Positions 21,477 to 32,299 of a stretch of DNA of 64,000 bases are shown here, one piece after another. The notes under the pieces are model-generated. The model saw only the letters and a list, made by a program, of their open reading frames with translations, was not told where the DNA came from and did no database searches. The position numbers were made by a program, and so were the translations under genes. This DNA comes from Saccharum officinarum (Eukaryota > Streptophyta > Magnoliopsida > Poales > Poaceae), in the NCBI GenBank assembly GCA_020631735.1, contig CM036162.1, forward strand, positions 94,908,401 to 94,972,400. Direction: 5' to 3'. The stretch's first letter is position 1; each line of letters starts with the position of its first letter.

Positions 21477-22262
21477 TCTCCAGAGCTCCACCGCTGTCCT
21501 CACTGCCATCGTTGATCTCTGAGCTCCACCATTGTTCTCGCCTCCACCGTTGATCTCTTGCTGCTAACCCAAGATTGTTGCCATTGTATGGGTAAGAAGA
21601 AGTCAGCAAGCAAGTCGAAGGAGGTCTTGGTGGATGAGGAGGTGTCGCTCTAGTTTATCGAGAATCAAGAATTCGTCGCCATGAGGGCTGCGGAGAAGAT
21701 TTGGCCCGTTCCGACTACCACAGAGGATCAGCTTTGTGATTTGGTCAAGGATGGTCTGATCCAGGAGAAGGACCTTGTTGATTGGAAGGTCCCCGACCAA
21801 CATCGGGTTCCTACTCCTGGTCCTGGTGAGATTGTTCTATTTATCTCTTTTGTTTGGGCCGGCCTGTGCTTGCCTGCCTTTGCTTTTCTTCACCGTTTCA
21901 GTCAATATTTTAGGATTTGTCTTAATCATCTGACCCCGAATGGTGTGCTTCACTTGTCCATGTTTGTTCATCTCTATGAAGCCTTCCTTGGAATTCCTCC
22001 TTCTATCTCTTTGTTTTGTTATTTCTTTCGTCTGAAACCACACCCCCGGAGTGACAATATTTCTCCTCTGGGTGGCTGTGGGATTCAATTTCGCCAGGGT
22101 AAGAAAAATCTTTTCTTCGACTATGACCTGGTTGATTCTGTGAAGGAGTGGCGTTCCGAATGGTTTTACACCGAAAACATGCTCCCCGCTCTTTCTTTCC
22201 ACTTTGATTCTAGCCCTTTGGTTATGACCGTTGGGAGAAGAACTTACTGTCGAGCGAGGAGC

Positions 22263-22823
22263 TGTTGATTACGGATAATCTTCAGTCTACCACGGGATGC
22301 CCCACGGTAGTAGAGTTTCGGCAAGGGTTACGTTTAGACCGCGATCTGGATGTTGAGGAGCAAGACGACAACCCAGACAAAAGATTTACCCAGGTTCAGG
22401 CCGCTCGGAAGCGTAATACCCTACGTCCTGCTTCTCGTGTTATCTGTGTTCTCAAGTATCAGAATACAATGAGGTGCTCAGCTCGTAGATCTGAGGACCG
22501 ATCTAGGGCTGATTGAGTTGAAGATTAGATGCGTTCTAGGGGGGTCCCTGGCTGCTTTATATAGTCAGCCGCTAGGGTTACAGAGGTCGGTTACACCAAG
22601 TCGTATCCTAGGAGGACTCGAGCTATCCTAACCGATAAAGACTACTTGCGGGACAAGCTTCCTTGTACGTGATCCGAATTGAGGTCGGTTACGGACCACA
22701 CCTCCGTCTTGATATCCAGCCCACCAGCCTGGTTGGCAGCAAGCTGGGCTTCGCCTAGTCTGGGCCGTCTTGCCGAGCAGCCCGAGACTACCTATGAGGG
22801 TATACGGGGTCTATCCCCCCACA
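22263..22823 (-). repeat. 3' LTR of element C
   Basis: 561 bp, nearly identical to 26775-27335. A TATA box for minus-strand transcription (CTATATAAAGC) lies near 22555-22565. Confidence 0.88.
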
Positions 22824-24437
22824 GCTAGTCCCCGAGCGCCATGTATTCTGATGCGACACGCCATTTTAACCATCTCCGAATAGTGAGGCTTGAGTTCTTG
22901 ACATCTCCGACCACCGTTGTCGCCGGAGAAGTAGGTTGTTCGAAGAATGTATGGTGCTCTTAAGAAGAAAGAAAAAGATTTCCGTCCTGGGAAGTGTGCC
23001 CACTTGTATTTCTGAAAAGAAATGTATTGCGTCTTGAAGTGTAGCATCTTTGATCATCAGAGGCGTAGTGGTCGAAAAATAAGCACATTCACCGCGAGGT
23101 GAAGTGTGCCCACTTAGTCCTCGAGCCTGGTAGTAGGTGACGTAGGCACATGGTGTTAGGGTCTAAAAAGAATTCCCAGTTAAGTTGAGAATCCAATCGT
23201 CATACAGGCGATATGAGATGCATCGGCAGGTGCATCGTACCGATGTAGTCCCCGAGCTTGCTGGAAGGCGAGGTATGAGCCTTGTAGCAAGGTCCAAATG
23301 AGAAAAAATATCCCAACTGTATGCGAGTTGCCAGTCACATGTAGTTGAGACGCAAAGTCCCCGAGCCGTGGTCGGAGAGTGGTTGAGGCAGTCCCCGAGC
23401 ACAGGTCGAGGAGCGAGCGACGAAATCCCCAAGCCATGGTCGGAGAGCAGTCGAGGCGCGAGCGACGAAGTCCCCGAGTCATGGTCGGAGAGTGATCGAG
23501 GCAGTCCCCGAGCACTGGTCGAGGCGCAAGCGACGAAGTCCCCGAGTCGTGGTCGGAGAGCAGTCGAGGCGCGAGCGATGAAGTCCCCGAGTCATGGTCG
23601 GAGAGTGATCGAGGCAGTCCCCGAGCACTGGTCGAGGCGCAAGCGACGAAGTCCCCGAGTCGTGGTCGACGAAGTCCGTGGTCGACGTGGTCCGTGGCCG
23701 TAGTCCGTTCCCGTTATAGGGAAGTGGATCCTGCCGTCGTGTCCCTTGGGATCGCTCCGAAGCTAGACGACGACGCTGCTGAAGAGCTCCAGGCCTCCTC
23801 TGCTCCTACCGCCGCAGCCTTGGTAGAAGACATGGTGCTGATCAAAGATCCTGTAACGACAGACGGTGGTCAGTAGGCAGCCATGTAGAAACATTATGTA
23901 TGAACAATATGTTTAGGAGTTAAACAGAGCACGAGGTGCTCAGAAACTCATTATGGCAATGTATATTTCAGGCGTTTACTTAAGCGTGTGATAAGTATTT
24001 TGCCGTTTCTAAGTTTTACTTTATGCATAACTAAACACATAAAGTTTATTTTGAAAGTATGTGTCGACATCCAAGTTTTATCCTTGCTCTCGAAGCGACT
24101 AGCTCAGTTAGGTGACCCAGGGACGCACTAGTGAACAACGTGATGCGCCAGGATCACTAGGTACGATCCTAAGTACCGTTAGAGGACAACCATCGGATCT
24201 CCTAGTGCTGAGTAGCGCGGAGCTGTAGCACATCGACAGAGGACCGAGACGTGGTGTCTTGTCAAGTCGTTCTCGGCGAGCAAGAATAAAGTTTGGATGT
24301 GACATATGCAGGGTGCATGTATGCAAGGTGTGTACAAAACCCTTTTAAAGAAGATTGCAACTGGAAAGCAGAGAGAGACGAAAACTTCCATTATATAAAG
24401 AAATAAATTAGAGGTGATGAAATACATATCTTAGGAT
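22824..24437. other. Non-coding 3' region of element C
   Basis: Lies between integrase and 3' LTR. It contains the GTCCCCGAG-based tandem array (separate entry). Nothing else is recognised; the plus-strand frames through the array are repeat translations. Confidence 0.5.
23356..23690. repeat. Tandem array, about 113-bp higher-order unit
   Basis: Built from short units beginning GTCCCCGAG followed by variants of TGGTCGGAGAG and TCGAGGCGC. The longer pattern repeats with a period of 113 bp (GTCCCCGAGTCATGGTCGG at 23470 and 23583). About three partial copies. Confidence 0.75.
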
Positions 24438-25697
24438 TTACACATGGTAGCGTATGAGCAGCTCTATGTGCCATGAATTAGGCACTTCAACACCTTCTAA
24501 TGTCTCCAACCGATAGGATGTTGGGCGTGTGACGGCCTTTACCCTGAACGGTCCTTCCCACCTTGGTGATAGTTTATGGAGGCCATCGGTCTTTTGAATT
24601 CGACGGAGCACGAGATCACTGACCACGAACAAGCGTCCTCGGACGTTGCGATTATAGTAGCGACGTACGGCCGCTAAGTACTTGGCGGTCCGAACACACG
24701 AATCCAATGCCTGTTCTTCTTTAGCGATGATGTCGACATCCCTGGCAGAGTTAGAAACGTCTTCGTTGTAGTAGGCGACTCGTGGTGATCTGAATGCGAC
24801 TTCAGCTGGTAGAACAGCCTCGGAGCCATATACCATGAAATATGGTGATACTCCGGTATTTCGACTGGGTTGGGTGCGCAGTCCCCAGACCACAGCAGGG
24901 AGCTCCTGGAGCCACCGACCAGGTTTGAGAACCTTGTCCGCCTGGTAGACTCGCTTCTTGAGAGCGTCGAGGATCATTCCATTTGCTCGTTCTACTTGAT
25001 CGTTTGCTCTGGGGTGAGTGATGGAGACGTATTTAACTTTGATGCAGTTGTCTTCGCAAAAGTTGAAGAAAGCATCGCTTGTGAATTGTGACCCCAGATC
25101 GGTGATTATAGAGTTTGGGATGCCAAACCTATGGATAACCTCGTCTAGAAATTGTACGGCCTTCTCAGCGGTGGCTTGCTTGACTGGTTTGTACTCTATC
25201 CACTTGGAGAACTTGTCGATGAGCACGTAAACAGAAGCATAGCCGCCGGGTGCTTTTTTGAAAGGACCGATCATATCCAGTCCCCAGCACGAGAAGGGCC
25301 AAGCAACTGGAATGGTTTGCAAATCATGTGCTGGGACATGGATCTGCTTAGCAAACATTTGATAGTTTGCGCATCGCCGCACATAATCTTCGGCGTCAGT
25401 AACAGCTGTAGGCCAGTAGAAACCTGCTCGGTAAGCTTTGCCGACCAGCGTCCGAGAAGCTGCATGGTTACCGCACATACCCTCATGGATCTCTTTCAAG
25501 AGCTCGAGGCCCTCTTTCTGGGTAATGCACTTTTGGTAAATGATGGACCTAGGTCCTTTTCGCATTAGTTCACCGTTGACCATGGCATAAAACTTGGCTC
25601 TGCAGACCAATTGCTGGGCAGCAATCTTGTCTTCCGGAACTAGGTGTTCATTCAGGTATTTGATGAAGGGCTCTCTCCAATCTGGCTGGGGAGGCAC
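24438..25697 (-). CDS. Integrase, C-terminal part of gypsy pol (intact ORF)
   Basis: A 419-codon open frame. The N-terminal zinc-binding HHCC region is at about residues 70-115 (HEGMCGNH...RRCANYQ), where the last cysteine is replaced by tyrosine. The catalytic DDE core is intact: Asp in CWGLDMIGPF, Asp in IITDLGSQFTS and Glu in NDQVERANGMI. A C-terminal domain follows, with LSPRWEGPFRV and SYRLETLEG. It inserts retrotransposon cDNA in the nucleus. The ORF start is only the first Met after the truncation; no RT or protease frame precedes it. The preserved core fits the low LTR divergence of element C. Confidence 0.9.
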   Translation of the reverse strand: MPPQPDWREPFIKYLNEHLVPEDKIAAQQLVCRAKFYAMVNGELMRKGPRSIIYQKCITQKEGLELLKEIHEGMCGNHAASRTLVGKAYRAGFYWPTAVTDAEDYVRRCANYQMFAKQIHVPAHDLQTIPVAWPFSCWGLDMIGPFKKAPGGYASVYVLIDKFSKWIEYKPVKQATAEKAVQFLDEVIHRFGIPNSIITDLGSQFTSDAFFNFCEDNCIKVKYVSITHPRANDQVERANGMILDALKKRVYQADKVLKPGRWLQELPAVVWGLRTQPSRNTGVSPYFMVYGSEAVLPAEVAFRSPRVAYYNEDVSNSARDVDIIAKEEQALDSCVRTAKYLAAVRRYYNRNVRGRLFVVSDLVLRRIQKTDGLHKLSPRWEGPFRVKAVTRPTSYRLETLEGVEVPNSWHIELLIRYHV

Positions 25698-26462
25698 TAC
25701 CTGCTCGGGTAGCTCTGTACCTTCATCAGCTTCCTGCTGACCTGGCGACTCATTGTCCTTCGTATTGTTACTGAGCAGTGCGACTAGATCTGACGCCGTG
25801 GCATCAGGTTTCGTAGTCTGGTCAGCCTGATGACGTGCGTTGGATCTACCGGGACGTGGTCCACGCGTAGTAGTCCGGCGTGATGACGCTAAGTACTGCG
25901 GGAGTACGTTGCGGCTGCGTTGTCCATCCCGAAGGGAAGGACTGTTCGGTTGACCACAGGCGTTGTAGATGCATTAGCCGGAGCCGTTGTGGTCTGCGGT
26001 CTGTGTGCTCTGCGATGTCGTTGTCAGCGAGGAGCGAGACTTGGGCGTCGTGCTTCGATGAACTCGTGCAGCAGCACAGGCCGTGGGGCTTGCATGCTGC
26101 GCACGGATGAGTCATACCGAGGCAGTAGGCGACCCGATCTGCGCTGGCGGACCACCCCCCTGGGATCTTGTTGGAAAGAGGGAGGGTGGGTTTCTTGCAG
26201 CGGGTGCTCGGCGCTGGTTGGGATCTAACCAACGAGGGCCGTTAACTGGATCTGCAGCGCGTGCTCAGCGGACGTGGCTGCGCTGTCGTGGTCGGACAGG
26301 GGTGAAGCCAGAGAAATCTGGCTCTTGGTGAAGCTGGTTGCGAGCAGTCTCGACTAGATCCAACATCTCCACCAAACCACAACCCTGTCGGTCGATTAGC
26401 TCAATCAGATCTGAGTTGTCAATGTGCCTCCTCTGGTAGCGAGGAAGCTGTCTCCGGGGGGC
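25698..26462. other. Element C interior, deletion-scarred region
   Basis: Minus-strand frames (25846-26232) have no recognised domain. This is where gag, protease and RT would be expected and are not. The DNA is probably joined leader and linker remnants. Confidence 0.4.
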
Positions 26463-26774
26463 CTAGGCGGCCATCCTCTCCGTGGTCGCTGAGGGCAACA
26501 CGGAATCTTGCGCAACTGGTGCTGGGACCAGCGGTGATGACCTTAGCGCTGTGACCGAAGGTGCAGCAAGCGGTGCTGTGACCGGCTGAACAGCAGGTGG
26601 TGCTGGGACCATCCTGGACGCTCCCGAGGATGTGAGGGCCGTAGCTACGCTCGTGGTCCAGGTGAAGGATCCGACGGTGAGCGTGTAGCCGGCTTGGAAA
26701 TCCATGGAAGCGGGGAAGGAAACCATCTGGATCGCCTCAAGATCTAAAACACCAGCCCCTACCTGGCGCGCCAC
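26463..26774 (-). CDS. Leader/gag N-terminal ORF remnant of element C
   Basis: Opens right at the LTR and reads MVSFPASMDFQAGYTLTVGS followed by an Ala/Pro/Ser/Val-rich low-complexity stretch, ending MAA. Its position just after the primer-binding site fits the start of a gypsy gag reading frame, but no gag core follows. Confidence 0.35.
   Translation of the reverse strand: MARQVGAGVLDLEAIQMVSFPASMDFQAGYTLTVGSFTWTTSVATALTSSGASRMVPAPPAVQPVTAPLAAPSVTALRSSPLVPAPVAQDSVLPSATTERMAA
26756..26773 (-). other. Primer-binding site of element C
   Basis: On the minus strand TGGCGCGCCAGGTAGGGG, one base from the LTR. Elements B and D carry similar sequence at the same position. Confidence 0.65.
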
Positions 26775-27335
26775 TGTTGATTACGGATAATCTTCAGTCT
26801 ACCACGGGATGCCCCACGGTAGTAGAGTTTCGGCAAGGGTTACGTTTGGATCGCGATCTGTATGTTGAGGAGCAAGACGACAACCCAGACAAAAGATTTA
26901 CCCAGGTTCAGGCCGCTCAGAAGCGTAATACCCTACGTCCTGCTTCTCATGTTATCTGTGTTCTCAAGTATCCGAATACAATGAGGTGCTCAGCTCGTAG
27001 ATCTGAGGACCGATCTAGGGCTGATTGAGTTGAAGATTAGATGCGTTCTAGGGGGGTCCCTGGCTGCTTTATATAGTCAGCCGCCAGGGTTACAGAGGTC
27101 AGTTACGCCAAGTCGTATCCTAGGAGGACTCGAGCTATCCTAACCAATAAAGACTACTTGCGGAACAAGCTTCCTTGTACGTGATCCGAATTGAGGTCGG
27201 TTACGGACCACACCTCCATCTTGATATCCAGCCCACCAGCCTGGTTGGCAGCAAGCTGGGCTTCGCCTGGTCTGGGCCGTCTTGCCGAGCAGCCCGAGAC
27301 TACCTATGAGGGTATACGGGGTCTATCCCCCCACA
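26775..27335 (-). repeat. 5' LTR of element C
   Basis: 561 bp; partner of 22263-22823. Ends TG...CA, followed by the GGAGC duplication. Confidence 0.88.
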
Positions 27336-29855
27336 GGAGCTCAAGAAGATTCAGCCGTTGCTAGATAGGATCCGAGTTCTAAAGCAACAAGGGCTGAATG
27401 GCCTTGGGATCATCGCCAGTTATCTGCGCCGATGAATTCAACCCTTGAAGGCAAGGGGACACTATGGTTTTGAATATTCTAGGGCCGAGGATCCTTCTCG
27501 TATGGTCCCGGCTCTGGAGTTAACTGATGAAGAGGTGATGGAGCGCCTCAAGAAGATACTGAAGGGAGTGAGCATCGTTTCGCACCTGGTCCCAGAGTAC
27601 CATGCTGACAACCCGCCTTCTATTGTAAGTTGTTTCTCTTCTACGAGTACTTTTATTCTTTATATTTCCTTTGTTGCTTGTACTTTTATTTTCCTTACTC
27701 TCTTGTTGTTGTTTTACCCGCAGGATTTTGGTCAAAATTTCATTGACTCGATCCTTGCTAATGACCTCTCTTTTGGGGTGAAAGTTGTGGAGAACCTTGC
27801 TAGAGTGTCTTCGATCAGTAAGTCTCAAGCCACCATCGTCCTTCCTGGTGCTTCCATTGCAGAAACTATCCCATATGTTGAGTATGTCCCTTGTCTAGTT
27901 CCTCGGGCTCCTTGTAGCAGCAAGAGGACACGAGCAGACGACGCTTCTGCTGGGTCATCTTCTATCAAGAAATCTCGTCAACTGAGTACTCGTCTAGGTA
28001 CTCAAGTTGTAGGTTGCATGCTCCTAGGTGAGGATTTTGAAAATTTTGTCGTCTTTGTAGTTTGTTCGTGTTCTCAACCGAGTACTTTTGTCCTTTCTCA
28101 GACGGTACTGTGGTCGAGATGCTCGAGGGTGAGGAGGATGAAGAAGGAGATGCTACCCTCAACGCTCGTCAGTGAGTTGTATTTGTATTTTTGTTTCCTT
28201 TCTATTGTTCTTGGGCACTTATTTTGACTTGTCCTTGTCTCTTCGCAGTAAGCGGTCGTCGGACCTGAGTTCTCCTGTGGCTCAGTTGTCGATGACACCG
28301 TTCCTGGCGTGGGATGGTGATGATGTCTTTTTTTGCTGCCATGCCTGCACCGAAACCTTCAACTCGGCATGGGGGTTTCAGTTTGAAGAAGAAGTCGGCC
28401 AAGTAAGTGAATCCCGATTGGGTTGTCTTCGTTTGCTTTCTATTTTTCTTGTATTGTTGATTTTTGTCTTTCGTCTCGTTGATCTTCACCTATGCCTTTT
28501 TTGATCCCTCGGCCGGCTCCTTCGCATTCCAGTGGTGCAGCGGTACATGTTGAGTCTCATGATTTAGAATGTACGATTAGCGAGGCGACGGTGAGGGAGA
28601 TGGTGGCTTTTGACGAACATGCTGCTGCGGAGTCGCCTACTCTAGGGATGATGGTGACCATGGCGGTAGGTCTGTCTGAGGAAGTAGCCGGGGTTTCTAT
28701 TGCCCAGGTTGCCACCTTGGTATCGTCGTCCTCGCATCAGCCTGTCTCTCCTCCTGCTGCCCTTGGTATCAGCAGTCAGCGTTTGGATGACGACGTGTTG
28801 CGGGAATTCGATGCCACCCTTCGCTTGTCGGAGTTGACCAGGGAGTGGGGAGTTTTAGCGGCTAGTGCGACTTCTTTTGGAGAGAAACTTCAGGTAGGTT
28901 TTTCTTGAGTTACTATTTTGCTGGTCTTCTTGGTTTCTTATGCCTTGTTCTTTTTCTCTTTCGCCTTGTTCGGTTAGTCTTTCTCTCAGGACCATGTCGA
29001 CTTCTTTTTCTCGAGTGAAACCGAGAAGAATTTGACCTCTGAGATTAGTGCTCTGAAGATGGATCTTGACCTCTGTCGTTCTGAGATGGAGATTGAGCGT
29101 CAAACACATTAGCGGAAGGAAAAGGCTCTCCGTGCTTAGGTGATTGAGGCGGAGAAGAAGAGGAAAGCTGTGGTCTAGGATGCCTTGAAAAAGGTGGAGG
29201 CCATGAAGAAAGAGTGTGATGGTATTCCGAGTTCTTTTGTATTTTGTTCCTTCTTTTTACTTCTTGCTCCTTTCTACCTGATTTTACTCTACTATCTTGT
29301 TCAGCCCTTCAAAAAGACAAACAAGTGCTTCTGACTGATATTGAAGATATGAAGATATCGGTCCGGTCTGGCCATAATAGGGCTGAAGAGGTAAAGGCTC
29401 GTGCTGAAGAAGAGCTTGCTCGTGCCGAGTTGATTAGGCTTGGTGCTAACTAGGATCTTGTGCAGGGGATGAAGACTATTGATGATTTGTCTAAGAAGTT
29501 GGCTTCATCCGATCAACGGTTTGCTACACTATGGAAATCTTTCAAAACTGTTGCAAAGCTTCTTCGCACTTCTGAAGATGATGGGAAGACCTGGGGTGAG
29601 TTCATTCCCCTGATTCCTGAGCGACTCTAGAACTTTGTGAAGAACGGAGTTCAGGCGTGTGTCAAGAACATTTTGACTCATGTCCGGGTTCTTGCACCAT
29701 TTGTTCCTCTAGAAAAGCTTATGGAGGACGCTGATGATGATAACTACTTGGAGTCCATCGAGAATGCGGAATCTGGAGTTGAAGACCTGACCAACTTTAT
29801 TGCTAACAAGCTTGATATTCATCTCCCGCCTTCTGATGATGAGACTGATAGTTAG

Positions 29856-30668
29856 GTTCTATAGTATCCGGGCACACATCTCTCTCTTTTGTAAAGACAC
29901 ATTTTGTATTGTGCTTTTTGTAAAGGAATTCTGGTTCTTTTGATACGTCTTTAATATCATGCCCTGTGTGAATCTTCCTGAGTTGTTTTTCCAGACCTTA
30001 GGTTCCTTTGTGTGACTCCAACTGAGCTTGCTCTTTGTTGTAGATCTTGCCTAGCATTGATGCTATTTCTGTCAGGTTGTTTCATCTAGTGTAGACCAAC
30101 TCAGGATAGGTTGAGCGCCTCCAGCGCTCATCCAGACCGTGAAAACAATCCAGGATAGGTTCGAGTGTGGGCTCATCCGCCTTACTCTCATCCAAGCCTG
30201 AAAAGGCTTTGGGATTGCGAGCTCAAGCATCTTTTCAGCTCTTTTGCTCTCATCTGGTTGTGAAAACAACCCAGGATAGGTCGAGCGCCTCCGGCTCTCA
30301 TCCAGGCCATGAAAACAACCCAGAAGGTTCTAGTGTTGTATTTGTCAGCTTGATAACTGTCTAAGTGTTTTGTCATTTTCCATTGTAGCAAGGTGAACTC
30401 TGTTGTTGTGTCTATTGGGCTGCTCTGCATGATAAGGTGTACCACTTTCACATTGGTTGCACTGCACATTTAATGTTGGAAACTAAAGCGTCGTGTTGGC
30501 TTTGGTGAAGGTATTGACTCTGCCCTTGATTTTAGGTGGTGAAATTAAATCTGACTTTGCTCGAGGAGGCTGTTGGACTGCTTGAGGAAACGGCTTGACC
30601 CTATTTAATTGCCCCCTTCGGTGATTGTTTTTGGTACTTCTATCTTTTCGATTTTAGCCATAGCCAAG
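29856..30668. other. Spacer between antisense ORFs of gypsy B
   Basis: Non-coding except for the tandem array at 30096-30326. Contains T-rich stretches downstream of the antisense ORF 1 stop, a possible 3' UTR. Confidence 0.4.
30096..30326. repeat. 170-bp tandem repeat, short block (about 1.3 copies)
   Basis: Same unit as 31594-32165: CCAGGATAGGTTCGAGTGT, CTTACTCTCATCCAAGCCTG, TTTTCAGCTCTTTTGCTCTC and GGTTGTGAAAACAAC in the same order. Confidence 0.75.
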
Positions 30669-31097
30669 ATGGTGAAGAAGAAATTCATCCAAAGGCATTG
30701 CATCCGTAAAGTTCCACGCTCGTCGCTTGCTCGTCCATCAAGAGCTATGGCTATGGCAACATCGTCGAGCGGAAATTCCTCGTCCTCAGCTTCTTCGTTG
30801 TCGGTGTCGTCGTCCCCTAGTGTTTTTGGGGCTCTAGTAGAGAAGGAGACTCCGCCTGCTAGGATATCAAAACTGGCTCCATCTTCACGGGAGGTGGAGG
30901 ATCTAGTGGCTGCTCCTGCAGTCAATCCTGTCTCCGCTCGCCCTGTTGATGCCAAATTGATCGTCCTTAGCAGCGATAGTGAGGACGAAGTTGACTGGGA
31001 AGCGCTCATTGTCGAAGATGAAGTCGACTGGGAAGTTCTTGCTACAGAATATGACGATGTCGAGTCTATGGGTAGCTGGTCCCTGTCGAGGATCTAA
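30669..31097 (+). CDS. Antisense ORF 2 of gypsy B, unknown function
   Basis: A 142-codon frame starting MVKKKFIQRHCIRK (an upstream in-frame Met at 30609 is possible). It has a basic N-terminus, a long serine-rich middle (SSSGNSSSSASSLSVSSSP) and an acidic end with LSSDSEDEVDWEALIVEDE, in which EVDWE occurs twice. It runs opposite to pol, like antisense ORF 1. No domain is recognised. It is free of stops although the surrounding element is decayed, but its low complexity makes this weak evidence. Confidence 0.45.
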   Translation: MVKKKFIQRHCIRKVPRSSLARPSRAMAMATSSSGNSSSSASSLSVSSSPSVFGALVEKETPPARISKLAPSSREVEDLVAAPAVNPVSARPVDAKLIVLSSDSEDEVDWEALIVEDEVDWEVLATEYDDVESMGSWSLSRI

Positions 31098-31593
31098 TGG
31101 TGGCCTAGGCATGCTGTTATTAGCCCTCGCTTTGATGTTGGCGTAAAGGAGATCGAAGGGTGAGCTGCCCAGTTGTATGTCTAGTTGATTGATGTACACA
31201 GTAGTTCAGTTCATTATGTAAATCTTTGTTCTTCCTTAAATCCGAGTAGTTCCCTGTGGTGTAATCCATCCTCTGTTGTCGAAGGTTGTCTCTATTCTGA
31301 AAAGGTGTCTTTGTCTTCTTTTGATGATGATTATGAGAATTAGCCCTTTTCTATATTGTCTTGTAAGAAAGCTTCCTTTTAGTGTCTGCTTTCTTTATTG
31401 TTTGTTTGTCATGAACCTTGGTGAGCACCGATGCTTCTACTTATATCCGGAGTAGTTTTGATGAGCTTAGGCTTCTTTCACACTTTCTTGCTTATTGAGG
31501 TCTTGTATGGACTTAATTTCCACCCTCGTCCGAATAGTTCTAGATAGGACGAGCTCAAGTGTGTTCGTAACTATTTTGCTCTTGTCTCTGTGG
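31098..31593. other. Spacer in gypsy B
   Basis: AT-rich; no gene or repeat recognised apart from degenerate edges of the 170-bp array. Confidence 0.4.
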
Positions 31594-32165
31594 ATTGCGA
31601 GCTCAAGCGTCTTTTCAGCTCTTTTGCTCTCATCTAGTTGTGAAAACAACCCGAGATAGGTCGAGCGCCTCCAGCTCTCATCCAGGCCATGCAATAACCC
31701 AGGATAGGTTCGAGTGTCGGCCTGTCTGCCTTACTCTCATCCCATCCTGAAAAGGCTTTGGGATTGCAAGCTCAAGCATCTTTTTAGCTCGTTTGCTCTC
31801 ATCCGGTTGTGAAAACAACCTGGGATAGGTCGAGCACCTCTGGCTCTCATCCAGGCCATGAAACACAACCCAGGATAGGTTCGAGTGTTAGCTTATTCGC
31901 CTTACTCTCATCCAAGCCTAAAAAGGATTTGGGATTATGAGCTCAAGCGTCTTTTTAGCTCTTTTGCTCTCATCCGGTTGTGAAAATAACTCGGGGTAGT
32001 TCAAGCACCTTCGGCTCTCATCCTGGCCATGAAAACAACCTAGGATAGGTTTGAGTGTCGGCTTATCCACCTTACTCTCATCTAAGCTTGAAAAGGCTTT
32101 GGGATTGCAAGCTCAAGCATCTTTTCAGCTCTTTTGCTCTCATCTGGTTGTAAAAATAACTTAGG
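31594..32165. repeat. 170-bp tandem repeat array (about 3.4 copies)
   Basis: Copies start at 31594, 31763, 31934 and 32104 (spacing 169, 171, 170). The copies are diverged from each other. The array lies between integrase and the antisense ORFs. Confidence 0.85.
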
Positions 32166-32299
32166 AATGATCATAATAAGATAAATGTTGGTGAGGAATA
32201 TTATCTTTATTCCATTGATCGTGGATCCTGATTACATATTGCTTCTATTGTTACATAAATTTTGTCTTGAGTTCTTCAAGCGTAGAATCTTCTTAGCTG

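Larger units (their letters stand above)
22263..27335 (-). mobile_element. Ty3/gypsy derivative C, deleted internally, with exact TSD
   Basis: Two 561-bp LTRs (TGTTGATTACGG...CCCCCCACA) flank a 3.95-kb interior. The 5-bp duplication GGAGC is perfect (22258-22262 and 27336-27340), and removing the element restores the antisense ORF around EELKK. A primer-binding site lies next to the right LTR, so the element is on the minus strand. Only a short leader ORF and the integrase end of pol remain; gag core, protease and RT are missing. The LTRs differ at roughly 13 positions by eye, so it is young. Confidence 0.88.
21588..29855 (+). pseudogene. Antisense ORF 1 of gypsy B (PF04195-like), interrupted by element C
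   Basis: Runs opposite to gag-pol. It begins MGKKKSASKSKEVLVDEE at 21588 and includes LTPNGVLHLSMFVHLYEAFL and GIPPSISLFCYFFRLKPHP, the hallmark of the plant family called putative gypsy-type transposon (PF04195). After element C it continues EELKKIQPLLDRIRVL, with introns (for example 27625-27723) and phase-matched exons. It ends in a coiled-coil-like region (RAEEVKARAEEELARAEL) and DIHLPPSDDETDS with the stop at 29855. Lesions are TAG at 21651, 29110, 29137, 29176, 29451 and 29628, TGA at 27433, and a frameshift near 22215. Function is unknown in the family; the product is not a transposase by any visible catalytic motif. Confidence 0.72.

Noticed and set aside
23356..23690. CRISPR-like array
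   Set aside because: Units overlap without unique spacers, and the setting is a plant retrotransposon.
27445..28227. Independent host gene
   Set aside because: It continues the PF04195-like antisense ORF interrupted by element C; the frame crosses introns by chance.
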